Assembly (NCBI RefSeq): GCF_004102745.1
Contig: NZ_RLII01000001.1
Span: forward strand, 62,001-126,000
Direction of reading: 5' to 3'
Length of the DNA stretch: 64,000 nt
DNA from: Acetivibrio mesophilus
Lineage (GTDB): Bacteria > Bacillota > Clostridia > Acetivibrionales > Acetivibrionaceae
In this document: piece by piece, positions 9,079-18,323 of the stretch
Numbering within the stretch: position 1 is the first letter of the stretch
How the letters are laid out: each line of letters opens with the position of its first letter
The notes under the pieces: generated by a model
Told to the model about the DNA's origin: nothing
What the model saw: only the letters and a program-made list of their open reading frames with translations
The model's database searches: none
Position numbers and translations under genes: made by a program

Positions 9079-9089
9079 GGTGACTTCTT

Positions 9090-11561
9090 ATGGCAACTTA
9101 TCAAGCCATTAACGCATGTACATGGAGAAACGGAAGCTGGATTCCAGGAGTTACGCCAAATGTAAGGCAAGGAGTATATACACAGGCTAACAACTATGAG
9201 AATGTTGGTGTCATGGTTTTTGATCTAACCAGTATTAGGAATACCTATGCCGGATATTATCCCACATCTGCCAGCCTTCACTTAAATCGCGTGGCAGCAG
9301 GTGATTGGGGTTCTGCCAGAACCATGACGCTTTATGCAGGAAATCAATATGGAATTCCAGCCGTTGGATCTAATTCAAATGTATCTGCAAGTAGACCTGT
9401 AAAGGTAACGACTGGATATAATTACACTATTCCGGCGGGTCAAGGCGCAAAAGATATTACTATTTCCACTGCCCTGATAGACTCCATCGGGAGCGGAGCT
9501 AGCAACTGCTTGTTTATTGATTGCGGCTCTAGCACCGTTAATTATATGGGTTTTACAGGCAGAGATGATTTAAGCAAGATTGTACTGACCATCAACTGGG
9601 CAAGTCGTACAACAGCCTGTGGGGCACCAACTTCCTGTTCAGTAAGTAGCACACTCTCTGAAGGTGGTATCACTTTATCATGGAGCGGCGCAAAAAGTGG
9701 AACAAACAATGCAATAACCGGTTACGAAATCCAATATAGCGAATCGACGGATAATGCTACATGGGGTGAGTGGATACCACTTACTATTGTTTCTACGTCT
9801 GCCACCAGCGGAAGTGTTGCAACTTCACCGTCCTTCACAAGAGGCAATTACCGTAGATTCCGGGTGCGGACACGTGGAGCGGCAGGAGCGAGCTATTATT
9901 CTGGCTGGAAGGTATCAACGAATTCTGTCAGAAGAAATACAGTACCGAACCCACCCACCACAGCAGTTGCTTCACCTTCGAACTACAGTAACGAGACCAT
10001 TACACTGACATGGAGCGGAGCTTCTGGCGGAACCAGTGCTATCAAGGGATATCAGATTGCTAGTAGGACATCCACGGATAACAGTACATGGAGTTCATGG
10101 AATGTTTTAGCCACTCTAACCTTGTCTTCAAGTGGTGGCAGTTATACACCAAATGTATCAAGAACTCCAGGCACATATACGCAATTTGGTATTTGGACGA
10201 TAGATAATCTCGATGTTTTCTCATCAGAGAAGATCAGTAACAGCATCTACTGCGATATTACTGCCTGTGCAGCGCCAACTTCTTGTACAGTAAGTGCCAC
10301 AGTAGCGGAAGGAAATGTAACTTTATCATGGAGTGGCGCAGCGAGCGGAGCGGGCAATGCCATTACATCCTATGAAATACAATACAGTGACTCGGTTGAT
10401 AACAGCGCATGGGGCGATTGGATGGCTTTAACTACAGTGAATACATCTGCTACAAACGGCAGTTTGAGTGTCAGCCCACCTACCACGCGTGGCAATTACC
10501 GCCGATTCCGGATAAGGACTCGTGGAACAGCTGGTGAGAGCTTTTACTCTGACTGGAGGATATCGAGCAATAGTGTCCGAAAAAACATACTGCCTATACC
10601 GCCATCATCCTTTACCGCTTCCCCTGTCATTTATGAAATCAACACTGTTACTCTCTCATGGAGCGGTACGGCACCAGGAACCAGTGCCATAAAACAATAT
10701 GTCATCCAGAGAGCTACATCTTCAGATGGTACGAACTGGTCTCCATTTGAGGCTTTAGCGATTGTTCCTTCAAGCGCGACATCCGGAACTTACGAGACAA
10801 ATGCATCTTCAATAGCCGGAATGTATACCCGGTACCGAATTGGTGTAACGGATGTATTGGATGCAGTTTCTGCTTATGTACTTAGCAATGCTGTAAAGAA
10901 AAATAGTCCACCCGCAGCACCAGTAGTCAGCTGCCCGATGTCAGGTAGTTCGACTTATAACACTACACCACGCTTTATGATTACTACGGGCAACGAGCCG
11001 GATGGACAGCTTCAGATTGTTGAAGTAAGGATTGATTCAGGTGAATGGCACAACAGTGTCGACAATCCTGAATTTTTCTCCGTGAGTGGTCACCTTGGAA
11101 ATGGTGTCAAAACAATGTATCAGGCAGCAACGCTGGCTCCCGGGAACCATATCGTTACCTTCAGATGTCGAGATAGTGACATCGAGTCAGCAAGTTCGGA
11201 GGTTACTCGAACATTTACGATACTGCCGTCACCTTTTGAAGTGATTACCGAAAACCTGACACATGTGAAAGCAGCACATATTCAGACCCTTAGAACTTCA
11301 GTGAACACGGTACGCAATTATCACTACTTGACACCGATAAGCTGGAACGAGGAAATCATTGTTGGAAAGACCACTATAAAGAATTGGCCATTTCATATTC
11401 TTGAGATTAGAAAGGCTATTGAGCCGGTTATTACAATGATTAACGGTTTCGATGATTCATCTACTTTTGATGTGCCGCCTGTCACATGGCTGTCCATTGG
11501 AAGCGGAAGACCGAGAGCAGATGTGATGAACCAGCTTCATGACTTGCTATTGACTCTATAA
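9090..11561 (+). CDS. Tail fibre/adhesin with DNRLRE-like and FN3-like domains
   Basis: 823 aa. The first about 170 residues resemble a DNRLRE-type beta-sandwich (VMVFDLTSIRNTY, SASLHLNRV, DISTALI-like strands). Four fibronectin-III-like domains follow, recognisable by TLSWSGA near each start and by NYRRFRVRTRG or YTRYRIGV near each end. Domains 1 and 3 are near-duplicates, and 2 and 4 resemble each other, so a two-domain unit was duplicated. A further Ig-like domain and a helical tail (HLKAAHIQ-like, HDLLLTL) end the protein. Such proteins bind host surface carbohydrates. It is the last gene before a terminator and the lysis genes. Confidence 0.65.
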   Translation: MATYQAINACTWRNGSWIPGVTPNVRQGVYTQANNYENVGVMVFDLTSIRNTYAGYYPTSASLHLNRVAAGDWGSARTMTLYAGNQYGIPAVGSNSNVSASRPVKVTTGYNYTIPAGQGAKDITISTALIDSIGSGASNCLFIDCGSSTVNYMGFTGRDDLSKIVLTINWASRTTACGAPTSCSVSSTLSEGGITLSWSGAKSGTNNAITGYEIQYSESTDNATWGEWIPLTIVSTSATSGSVATSPSFTRGNYRRFRVRTRGAAGASYYSGWKVSTNSVRRNTVPNPPTTAVASPSNYSNETITLTWSGASGGTSAIKGYQIASRTSTDNSTWSSWNVLATLTLSSSGGSYTPNVSRTPGTYTQFGIWTIDNLDVFSSEKISNSIYCDITACAAPTSCTVSATVAEGNVTLSWSGAASGAGNAITSYEIQYSDSVDNSAWGDWMALTTVNTSATNGSLSVSPPTTRGNYRRFRIRTRGTAGESFYSDWRISSNSVRKNILPIPPSSFTASPVIYEINTVTLSWSGTAPGTSAIKQYVIQRATSSDGTNWSPFEALAIVPSSATSGTYETNASSIAGMYTRYRIGVTDVLDAVSAYVLSNAVKKNSPPAAPVVSCPMSGSSTYNTTPRFMITTGNEPDGQLQIVEVRIDSGEWHNSVDNPEFFSVSGHLGNGVKTMYQAATLAPGNHIVTFRCRDSDIESASSEVTRTFTILPSPFEVITENLTHVKAAHIQTLRTSVNTVRNYHYLTPISWNEEIIVGKTTIKNWPFHILEIRKAIEPVITMINGFDDSSTFDVPPVTWLSIGSGRPRADVMNQLHDLLLTL

Positions 11562-11580
11562 GCCTTTATTTTTATTTTAC

Positions 11581-11611
11581 AAGCACTCTCACAACTAATG
11601 GGAGTGCTTTT
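11581..11611 (+). terminator. Intrinsic terminator after tail fibre gene
   Basis: AAGCACTC (11581-11588) pairs with GAGTGCTT (11602-11609) around a 13-base loop and runs into TTTTC. It lies 20 bp after the fibre stop and before the holin ribosome binding site, so it may reduce read-through from the tail operon into the lysis genes. Confidence 0.7.
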
Positions 11612-11643
11612 CTATATACAAATTTGGACTGGAGGTATTGATC

Positions 11644-12078
11644 ATGAAAACGATATGGACATGGATTCAGACAGCGCTCACGGTTATCGGGGGCTTTCTT
11701 GGATGGTTTTTGGGCGGACTAGATGGCTTCCTTTACGCCCTTATCGCTTTTGTTGCCATTGATTACTTGACTGGAGTTATCTGCGCAATTATTGATAAGA
11801 AGCTGTCAAGTGAAATTGGGGCAAAAGGTATCTTTAAAAAGGTACTCATCTTTGTGCTGGTGGGTATCGCTCACATTTTAGACACTCAGGTATTAGGAAG
11901 TCAGAACGGAGGTGCTCTGCGAACGGCGGTAATTTTCTTCTATTTAAGTAATGAGGGTATTTCTATTCTTGAAAACGCAGGACATATTGGGCTGCCCATC
12001 CCTGATAAACTCAAAGCTATTCTTCAGCAGCTTCATGGGCGTGATGAGGAGCCACCATCGGATGGTGATGAAACATGA
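11644..12078 (+). CDS. Phage holin (toxin secretion/phage lysis holin family)
   Basis: About 144 aa from ATG 11644, which has GGAGGT 7 bases upstream; the TTG at 11638 is too close to that site. Three to four membrane segments are visible: ALTVIGGFLGWFLGGLDGFL, ALIAFVAIDYLTGVICAII and VLIFVLVGIAHIL. DYLTGVICAIIDKKLSSEIG and a Lys-rich GAKGIFKKVLI are signatures of the phi-29/Cph1-like holin family of Firmicutes phages. Holins open the membrane so the endolysin reaches the cell wall. The charged C-terminus (HGRDEEPPSDGDET) is typical of a cytoplasmic tail. It overlaps the next gene by 4 bp. Confidence 0.85.
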   Translation: MKTIWTWIQTALTVIGGFLGWFLGGLDGFLYALIAFVAIDYLTGVICAIIDKKLSSEIGAKGIFKKVLIFVLVGIAHILDTQVLGSQNGGALRTAVIFFYLSNEGISILENAGHIGLPIPDKLKAILQQLHGRDEEPPSDGDET

Positions 12079-13493
12079 TAGACTTAACAAAAGTTGCAAC
12101 TGTGTTTATTGGACGGCGTGGAGAGCATCATTTTCGTAAAATTGAGTTTGATGTCTCAAGCCTGCTTGGTGATGAATATCCGGGCACGGCCTTAAACGCA
12201 ATATACAAAAGGCCTGATGGAATTGCTTATCCCGTTGTCACAAGCTATGCCGATGGTGTTTTGACATGGTCTCCCAACTCTGCCGATACAGAGATTGTTG
12301 GTGTAGGACGTCTTGAGATAAGGGTAGTACAAGGTGAAGTAGTCGGGAAAAGTGTACGAATACTCACTATCGTTGAGGAGGCTCTTGCTGACGGTATAGT
12401 CGAACCACCTGAGCCTCCTGCACAGGAGTGGTTAAATCAGGTTTTGTCAGCTTTAGCTGCACTCGATGTCGATGAAATAAATAGCTTACTAAACCTCATT
12501 TACAACCTGCTAAATAGTAGTTATGCGTTACTCAATACCACACACGATCTTTTAGTCAGTGCTGCATCACAGATCGGTGATACCTACAATCTGCTTGGAG
12601 AAACAAGGAACACACTCTACCAAAGAACAGGAATACTACTCAACCATTGGCATCCAGTGGAAACAGCTACTGCCCCAGATATGGCAAGTCGCAGAGCGGC
12701 CATAACATTTTCAAACATAGTAGACGGCAACAATTTTGTACTTGGCCCAGTAACATATACTTTTGTCACAGTTTTGGGTAGCCCAGCTGATAATAATGTC
12801 CAGGTGCTTATACAAGAAAATCTACGTAATACCGTTAAGAAGCTTGCTGAAGCCATAAGAGGTGTCCAAGATGATGCAAACATAGCCTACGGCACAGGGA
12901 CAGATCCCCATCCATCTTGTACTGCTTACTGGACAAGTCAGAGGTTTTCTGTTGGTGATAGTACCATCGCCCCCGGCGAGAGCCTGTTTTTGCTTGAAAA
13001 AGCTGAGGATGTGACTACTGCCTTGCCGATGACTACTACCGCTGTTGCAAGTATCAATGCTTTTACTCGTGCTCCACATGTGAGATACGTTCTGTCCGGA
13101 AATGTCTCCGGTGCGGGTGGTACCAATAGCACCAGAGGGCCTTTACACACAATACTGCCTATTGGAAGTGTAGTTATTGGAGGACAAGGTGGAACGCTTT
13201 CACCGACAAGATATGACTGCCATTTGATAACCCTTTGCCGACAATCGGATACAAGCGAAAAGGAGCTAGACCTGTATATTTCAAACGATGAACAGAACTT
13301 CACCAGAATCTGTCGGAGTACGCCAATCGGAGCAGACAGCAGTGCTGAAGCTCAGCATGTTCAGATTGAAATGCGGCAGGCTCGGGTTCCTGTAGGATAT
13401 GGACTGTATATTCGCATGGGAAGCAATGGCACATCATCAACCGCATATTGCGATCTGAAATTTACCTACCACCTGTACCCGGCAGACCTATAA
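12075..13493 (+). CDS. Phage baseplate upper-like protein of uncertain role
   Basis: 472 aa, starting in an ATGA overlap with the holin. The N-terminal 110 residues (FDVSSLLGDEYPGTALNAIY, GVGRLEIRVVQGEVVGKSVR) resemble the N-terminal domain of baseplate upper proteins. A Leu/Asn-rich helical stretch follows at about residues 130-200 (NSLLNLIYNLLNSSYALLN and similar heptads), suggesting a trimeric stalk. The C-terminal 250 residues are beta-rich and may be a receptor-binding head. Its place between holin and endolysin is unusual for a baseplate gene but is seen in Clostridia prophages. I do not recognise the C-terminal part. Confidence 0.5.
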   Translation: MIDLTKVATVFIGRRGEHHFRKIEFDVSSLLGDEYPGTALNAIYKRPDGIAYPVVTSYADGVLTWSPNSADTEIVGVGRLEIRVVQGEVVGKSVRILTIVEEALADGIVEPPEPPAQEWLNQVLSALAALDVDEINSLLNLIYNLLNSSYALLNTTHDLLVSAASQIGDTYNLLGETRNTLYQRTGILLNHWHPVETATAPDMASRRAAITFSNIVDGNNFVLGPVTYTFVTVLGSPADNNVQVLIQENLRNTVKKLAEAIRGVQDDANIAYGTGTDPHPSCTAYWTSQRFSVGDSTIAPGESLFLLEKAEDVTTALPMTTTAVASINAFTRAPHVRYVLSGNVSGAGGTNSTRGPLHTILPIGSVVIGGQGGTLSPTRYDCHLITLCRQSDTSEKELDLYISNDEQNFTRICRSTPIGADSSAEAQHVQIEMRQARVPVGYGLYIRMGSNGTSSTAYCDLKFTYHLYPADL

Positions 13494-13520
13494 TCATGCT
13501 TTTAATTGAGGTGATAAGTG

Positions 13521-14225
13521 ATGAATTTACAAAAACAAATACTTACTAACAACGCCTGCTTTAAGGCCGGCAGGACAATAACGCCGAAAGGTATCATGGT
13601 TCATTCAACTGGGGCTAACAATCCTTGGTTGAAGCGCTATGTAGCACCTGATGATGGCCTGTTGGGTAAAAATCAATACGGCAATCACTGGAATCAAGAC
13701 AAACCCGATGGTCGACAGGTTTGTGTTCATGCGTTCATAGGCAAGTTGGCAGATGGTTCAATTGCAACCTATCAGACATTGCCATGGAACCATCGTGGCT
13801 GGCATGCTGGAGGTGCAGCGAATGATACCCATATAGGTTTTGAGATATGTGAAGATGATTTATCTGATGCGACGTATTTTCGCAAGGTATTTTCTGAAGC
13901 AGTAGAATTATGCGTGTATCTCTGTAAACTCTATAATCTGACTGAGAAGGACATCATCTGCCACAGTGAAGGATACAAAAAAGGGATCGCATCAAACCAT
14001 TCCGATGTGATGCACTGGTTCCCTCGTCACGGCGAAAGCATGGATACCTTCCGTGCGGCAGTTAAGGCTGGATTGGTGGAAAAACCGAAACCGGAAACGC
14101 CTACAGGTGACGAGAAAAAATACTACCGTGTTCAGGTAGGAGCATTTTCATCTAAAGCAAATGCCGAAACAATGCTGAAAAAGCTTAAAGCGGCTGGTTT
14201 TGATGGTTTTATAAGATATAACTGA
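13521..14225 (+). CDS. Endolysin: N-acetylmuramoyl-L-alanine amidase with SPOR domain
   Basis: 234 aa from ATG 13521, which has GAGGTGAT 5 bases upstream. Residues about 20-185 are an amidase_2 (PGRP-like) domain: GIMVHSTGANNPWLKRYV contains the first zinc His, WHAGGAANDTHIGFEICEDD is the active-site core, and SNHSDVMHWFPRHG carries the second zinc ligand. It cleaves the bond between muramic acid and the stem peptide. The last 35 residues form a SPOR-type wall-binding repeat (YYRVQVGAFSSKANAETMLK). It follows the holin module and is closed by a strong terminator, as expected for the lysis cassette. Confidence 0.92.
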   Translation: MNLQKQILTNNACFKAGRTITPKGIMVHSTGANNPWLKRYVAPDDGLLGKNQYGNHWNQDKPDGRQVCVHAFIGKLADGSIATYQTLPWNHRGWHAGGAANDTHIGFEICEDDLSDATYFRKVFSEAVELCVYLCKLYNLTEKDIICHSEGYKKGIASNHSDVMHWFPRHGESMDTFRAAVKAGLVEKPKPETPTGDEKKYYRVQVGAFSSKANAETMLKKLKAAGFDGFIRYN

Positions 14226-14238
14226 GATAAATTTTATT

Positions 14239-14286
14239 AGCCCACAGCTACGGTAACCATTCCGAGTTGTGGGCTTTATTTTTTTG
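14239..14286 (+). terminator. Intrinsic terminator after endolysin
   Basis: AGCCCACAGCT pairs with AGTTGTGGGCT (two near-perfect 8-bp outer arms, AGCCCACA/TGTGGGCT) and is followed by TTATTTTTTTG. It ends the phage late operon just before the recombinase cassette. Confidence 0.88.
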
Positions 14287-14348
14287 TCCTTTTTCATGGG
14301 GGTTCGAATCACGCTGTTTTTTCGCATATAGGCAGGAGGTAATGCCAT

Positions 14349-14570
14349 ATGCAAGTGAAGCAAATTACAGAACTTACGACTACTCATGTTGATGTCAAAC
14401 GGAGACCGATAACAGAGGAGAAACTCCAGGGCGAGTATGATTATTATCGCTCACTGAAATTGCTTCGGAAAATGCTCAATGCCGGCTTGATTACGAAGGA
14501 GGAATTCGTAAAAATAGACCGCCGAAACCGCCAATCTTTCTCCCCTTTTGGAGTCGAGTTAATGCCCTGA
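14349..14570 (+). CDS. SHOCT domain-like small protein
   Basis: 73 aa with a strong GGAGGTAATGCCAT site. The C-terminal half, YRSLKLLRKMLNAGLITKEE followed by FVKIDRRNRQSFSPFG, is a SHOCT-like short helical motif. Small SHOCT proteins of this length stand directly upstream of large serine recombinases in many Clostridia prophages and conjugative elements, where a role in recombination control has been suspected but, to my knowledge, not shown. Here it lies 58 bp before the first recombinase. The domain call is by pattern; the function is unknown. Confidence 0.65.
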   Translation: MQVKQITELTTTHVDVKRRPITEEKLQGEYDYYRSLKLLRKMLNAGLITKEEFVKIDRRNRQSFSPFGVELMP

Positions 14571-14628
14571 ATTGCTTGATAATACAGGGGTTCAGAGGTA
14601 ATATGTCACATACCCAGGGGGTGAAAAA

Positions 14629-16188
14629 TTGAAAAAGGTAAGAAAAATTGAGCCAAATTCAAAAATAATTAAGCCGAAACTACAGGTTGCTGCTTATGCC
14701 CGTGTTTCGACTGATAATGATGAACAGCTAGTCAGTTTGGAGGCCCAGAAAACTCATTATGAATCCTTTATAAAATCAAATCCGGATTGGGAGTTTGCCG
14801 GAATTTATTATGACGAAGGTGTCACAGGTACAAACAAGGAAAATCGCTCAGAGCTTCAACGATTAATAGAAGATTGTGAGAACAAAAGGATTGACTTTAT
14901 AGTCACCAAGTCTATCAGCCGATTTGCCCGCAATACGATAGACTGTTTGGAGCTCATTCGAAAGCTGTCAGACATTGGGGTGTTTCTCTATTTTGAGAAA
15001 GAAAACATCAATACCCAATCAATGGATGGAGAATTGATGTTGACTATTTTAAGTAGTCTAGCTGAGAACGAATCAATTTCTATCTCACAGAATAATAAGT
15101 GGTCAATCCAGCGCCGTTTCCGAAATGGAACATTTAAGCTATCATCACCACCATATGGGTATGATTATGAAGATGGCATTTTGATAGTAAATGAAGAGCA
15201 GGCTGCTGTTGTAAGACGAATATTCTCCGAAGCCTTATCCGGCAAAGGAGCACAGAAAATTGCAGATGACTTGAATGCTGACGGTATATCACCTAAAAAA
15301 GCTGCCTTATGGAATGCTTCTACTATCCTCGGCATGCTGTCAAACGAAAAATATACCGGTGATGTCATCTTGCAAAAAACATATACGGACGACCATTTCA
15401 AACGGCATCGTAACAACGGGGAAAAAGACCAGATCATGATCCGAAGAAACCATGAAGCAATTATCAGCCATGAAGAATTTGATGCTGTGAATGAATTGCT
15501 AAGACAGCGTGGTGACGAGAAAGGCATAGAAAAAGGAAAAGGCAAATATCAAAAGCGATATCCTTTTTCCGGCAAAATCATATGTTCGGAGTGCGGAAGC
15601 CACTTCAAACGCAGAATTCATTACAATGGTGGAAGTCAATATATTGCTTGGTGTTGTTCAAAGCACATCCATGATATTGCAAAGTGTTCAATGCGTTTTA
15701 TTCGTGAGGATGATATCCATCAGGCATTTATTACGATGATCAACAAGCTTATCTTCGGATACGAGTTTATCCTAAAGCCATTATTAAAGAGCTTGCGATC
15801 TTTGAATTATTCAGCAAACCTGACCGAAATACTGGAGATTGAACAAAAGTTGGAGGAAAACATGGAGCGAAGCCGGGTATTGACAAACCTACTAACCAAG
15901 GGGTACCTTTCCTCCTCCCTGTTCAACGAGCAAATCAATGAATTACGAGCAGAAGCAACTTTGCTAAAGGAGAAGAAGAAAGCACTTTCCCGCAGCGTGA
16001 ATAGTGGTATGACCGCTGTATCAGAAGTTGAACAGCTCCTTAAGTGGGCTTCTAAAGCAGATATGATTGAAAGCTTTGATGAAGCCATATTCAGTCGGTA
16101 TGTTGAGAGCATCATTGTTTATTCGCAGGAAGAAATCGGATTTAAGCTGAAGTGTGGGCTTACTTTAAAGGAAAGGCTGGTGAGATAG
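14629..16188 (+). CDS. Large serine recombinase (site-specific integrase) 1
   Basis: 519 aa from a TTG start with GGGGGTG upstream. The N-terminal resolvase domain has the catalytic Ser in AAYARVSTDNDEQ (residue 27) and the arginine-rich [20 protein letters not shown] recombinase domain follows (PPYGYDYEDGILIVNEEQ, NEKYTGDVILQKTY). A zinc ribbon (CSECGSHFKRR with later Cys in WCCSKH and CSMRF) and a coiled coil at about 400-470 come next. Such enzymes integrate phages and conjugative elements unidirectionally. It is the first of a three-gene cassette and ends three bases before the next start. Active-site residues are all present. Confidence 0.9.
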   Translation: MKKVRKIEPNSKIIKPKLQVAAYARVSTDNDEQLVSLEAQKTHYESFIKSNPDWEFAGIYYDEGVTGTNKENRSELQRLIEDCENKRIDFIVTKSISRFARNTIDCLELIRKLSDIGVFLYFEKENINTQSMDGELMLTILSSLAENESISISQNNKWSIQRRFRNGTFKLSSPPYGYDYEDGILIVNEEQAAVVRRIFSEALSGKGAQKIADDLNADGISPKKAALWNASTILGMLSNEKYTGDVILQKTYTDDHFKRHRNNGEKDQIMIRRNHEAIISHEEFDAVNELLRQRGDEKGIEKGKGKYQKRYPFSGKIICSECGSHFKRRIHYNGGSQYIAWCCSKHIHDIAKCSMRFIREDDIHQAFITMINKLIFGYEFILKPLLKSLRSLNYSANLTEILEIEQKLEENMERSRVLTNLLTKGYLSSSLFNEQINELRAEATLLKEKKKALSRSVNSGMTAVSEVEQLLKWASKADMIESFDEAIFSRYVESIIVYSQEEIGFKLKCGLTLKERLVR

Positions 16189-16620
16189 ATGGCGCATACA
16201 CCTTACGGCTATATCATCAAAAATGGAATAGCGGTCATAGATGATAGATCGGCGAATCAGGTAAAAGAACTGTTTCATGCATATCTATCAGGTCTATCGC
16301 TGGCGGATGCCGCCAAACGAGCGGGCATAAAGCGTTGCCATTCTTCAATTGCAAAAATGTTGACCTGCAAGCGATACCTTGGAGATGCCTTTTATCCACC
16401 GATAATAGACGAGGATACCTTCAAACAAGCTGAAGCCGAGAAGATAAAAAGAGCCTGGATGCTTGGGCGAATACGAGAGCAGGTAGAACCAAAGAATTCA
16501 TTGGTGAGGATGCGTTTCTCGGCGCCTTCTCCTGAAACACTTTATGAAGATCCTTTTACCCAAGCTGAATATGCCTACAGTTTGATAGAAAGTGAGGTGA
16601 TAGCGGATGGGCAATCTTAA
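16189..16620 (+). CDS. Stand-alone recombinase-domain protein without catalytic domain
   Basis: 143 aa, starting on the base after the stop of recombinase 1. It begins at what would be the middle of a large serine recombinase ([20 protein letters not shown], then [15 protein letters not shown] and [20 protein letters not shown]) and matches the DNA-binding recombinase domain only. The N-terminal resolvase domain and the zinc ribbon/coiled coil are both missing. The reading frame is intact with GTGAGATAG-type coupling to both neighbours, so it is probably a functional accessory protein and not debris. It could help with synapsis, directionality or att-site choice. That is inference. Confidence 0.65.
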   Translation: MAHTPYGYIIKNGIAVIDDRSANQVKELFHAYLSGLSLADAAKRAGIKRCHSSIAKMLTCKRYLGDAFYPPIIDEDTFKQAEAEKIKRAWMLGRIREQVEPKNSLVRMRFSAPSPETLYEDPFTQAEYAYSLIESEVIADGQS

Positions 16621-18178
16621 GAATATAACAGTCATACCAGCCCGTGCTCGAATTGGAAACACGGTAAAAGCTGATGATACGCCTAAACTACGGGTTGCAG
16701 CCTACTGCCGTGTTTCAACTGACAGTGAGGAACAGGCCACGAGTTATGAAGCCCAGGTTGATCATTATACGAACTATATTAAAGGTAACTCAGACTGGGA
16801 GCTTGCAGGTATTTATGCCGATGATGGAATAACAGGAACCAATACTAAAAAGCGTGATGAATTTAACCGTATGATCGAGGACTGTATGGAGGGTAAAATT
16901 GACATGGTCATTACCAAGTCCATCAGCCGGTTTGCCCGAAATACCCTAGACTGTCTAAAGTATATTCGACAGTTAAAAGATAAGAACATCCCGGTATTCT
17001 TCGAAAAAGAGAACATAAACTCCATGGATTCAAAGGGCGAGATCATGTTGACCATTATGGCTTCCCTCGCCCAGCAAGAAAGTCAATCTCTGAGCCAGAA
17101 CGTAAAGCTCGGTTTTCAATTTCGATACCAGCAAGGAGAGGTACAGGTTAATCACAATCGTTTCCTGGGATACACCAAAAATGAGAACAAGCGGCTTGTT
17201 ATTGTTCCTGAAGAATCAGAGATTGTTAAGCGTATTTATCGGGAATACCTGGAGGGCGCAAGTTTGCTGCAGATCGCGCGTGGCCTTGAAGCAGATGGTA
17301 TCCTAACTGCCGCAAACAAACGAAAATGGCGCCCAGAGACATTAAAGAAGATACTGCAAAACGAAAAGTACATCGGTGATGCTCTGCTTCAAAAGACTTA
17401 TACCGTAGACTTCCTCTCAAAGAAGCGTGTTGTAAACAACGGAATTGTTCCTCAATATTACGTTGAAAACAGCCATGAACCGATTATCCCGCGTGAAATT
17501 TTCATGCAGGTGCAAGAGGAAATGGTGCGCAGGGCTAATTTGCAGGTTGGAAAAAGCGGCAAAAGACGAGTCTATAGCAGCAAATACGCATTGTCCAGTA
17601 TTGTGTATTGCGGAGAATGCGGAGATATTTACCGTCGGGTACATTGGAACAACAGAGGGTGCAAATCCATCGTTTGGAGATGTGTCAGCCGCCTTGAGGA
17701 AAAGGGCTCTGATTGTTCCTCTCGGACTATTAATGAGACTACATTGCAAGAGGCTGTAGTAAAGGCAATCAATGAGGTGCTGGGCAGTAAAGATACCTTC
17801 CTCCCTGTTCTGCAAGAGAATATAGCTGCAGTTTTAAATGAGGATAATGACCAGACTACTCAGGAGATAGAATGCAGGCTGAATGAGCTGCAGCAAGAGC
17901 TTCTCCGACTGGTAAATGCAAAAGCAGACTATCAGAAAGTGGCGGATGAGATTTACCGTTTGCGCGAACTTAAGCAGAACATACTGGCTGAGAATGCCGA
18001 GCGTGAAGGCAGGCGGGAGCGTATCGCAGATATGACGGAGTTTTTGAATGCACAGTCCTATGAATTAGAGGAATATGATGAGCAGTTAGTAAGGAGACTT
18101 ATTGAAAAGATAACAGTATTTGATGAAAAACTAACTGTTGAATTTAAGTCAGGAGTTGAACTCGACATTAAGATATAG
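16607..18178 (+). CDS. Large serine recombinase (site-specific integrase) 2
   Basis: 523 aa. GAGGTGAT stands 5 bases before ATG 16607, inside the end of the previous gene (14-bp overlap). Catalytic Ser lies in [13 protein letters not shown] (residue 37), with [19 protein letters not shown] and [19 protein letters not shown] downstream. The recombinase domain ([17 protein letters not shown]), a zinc ribbon ([22 protein letters not shown]) and a coiled coil at about 420-480 are complete. It resembles recombinase 1 but is clearly diverged, so the two are paralogues and not a recent duplication. It is the last phage gene; the attachment site should lie close by, but I cannot locate it. Confidence 0.9.
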   Translation: MGNLKNITVIPARARIGNTVKADDTPKLRVAAYCRVSTDSEEQATSYEAQVDHYTNYIKGNSDWELAGIYADDGITGTNTKKRDEFNRMIEDCMEGKIDMVITKSISRFARNTLDCLKYIRQLKDKNIPVFFEKENINSMDSKGEIMLTIMASLAQQESQSLSQNVKLGFQFRYQQGEVQVNHNRFLGYTKNENKRLVIVPEESEIVKRIYREYLEGASLLQIARGLEADGILTAANKRKWRPETLKKILQNEKYIGDALLQKTYTVDFLSKKRVVNNGIVPQYYVENSHEPIIPREIFMQVQEEMVRRANLQVGKSGKRRVYSSKYALSSIVYCGECGDIYRRVHWNNRGCKSIVWRCVSRLEEKGSDCSSRTINETTLQEAVVKAINEVLGSKDTFLPVLQENIAAVLNEDNDQTTQEIECRLNELQQELLRLVNAKADYQKVADEIYRLRELKQNILAENAEREGRRERIADMTEFLNAQSYELEEYDEQLVRRLIEKITVFDEKLTVEFKSGVELDIKI

Positions 18179-18189
18179 AATTATGAGTT

Positions 18190-18231
18190 GACCGCCAATC
18201 AAGGGATTATACCCCCATTTGGCGGTCTTAT
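18190..18231 (+). terminator. Intrinsic terminator after recombinase cassette
   Basis: GACCGCCAA (18190-18198) pairs perfectly with TTGGCGGTC (18219-18227) and is followed by TTATTATTT. It closes the recombinase cassette and separates it from the promoter of the next operon. Confidence 0.85.
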
Positions 18232-18259
18232 TATTTATACAAATGTATTAACAAATATA

Positions 18260-18288
18260 TAGACAAAAAAGTTAATTAGATGTATAAT
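18260..18288 (+). promoter_or_regulatory. Strong sigma-A-type promoter for the candidate defence operon
   Basis: TAGACA (18260-18265) and a perfect TATAAT (18283-18288) are separated by exactly 17 bp, in AT-rich DNA, 36 bp before the start codon of the Phd/HARE-HTH-like gene. No other good promoter is seen before the helicase at the end of this gene group. Confidence 0.75.
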
Positions 18289-18323
18289 CATGGTAACGAA
18301 CCTAGTTGGTCGAGGTGAAAAGT

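Noticed and set aside
14295-14325. GGGGGTTCGAATCACGC resembles a tRNA T-arm
   Set aside because: The T-stem would have only about three of five pairs and no acceptor, anticodon or D-arm sequence fits on either side, so it is neither a tRNA nor a clear att remnant.
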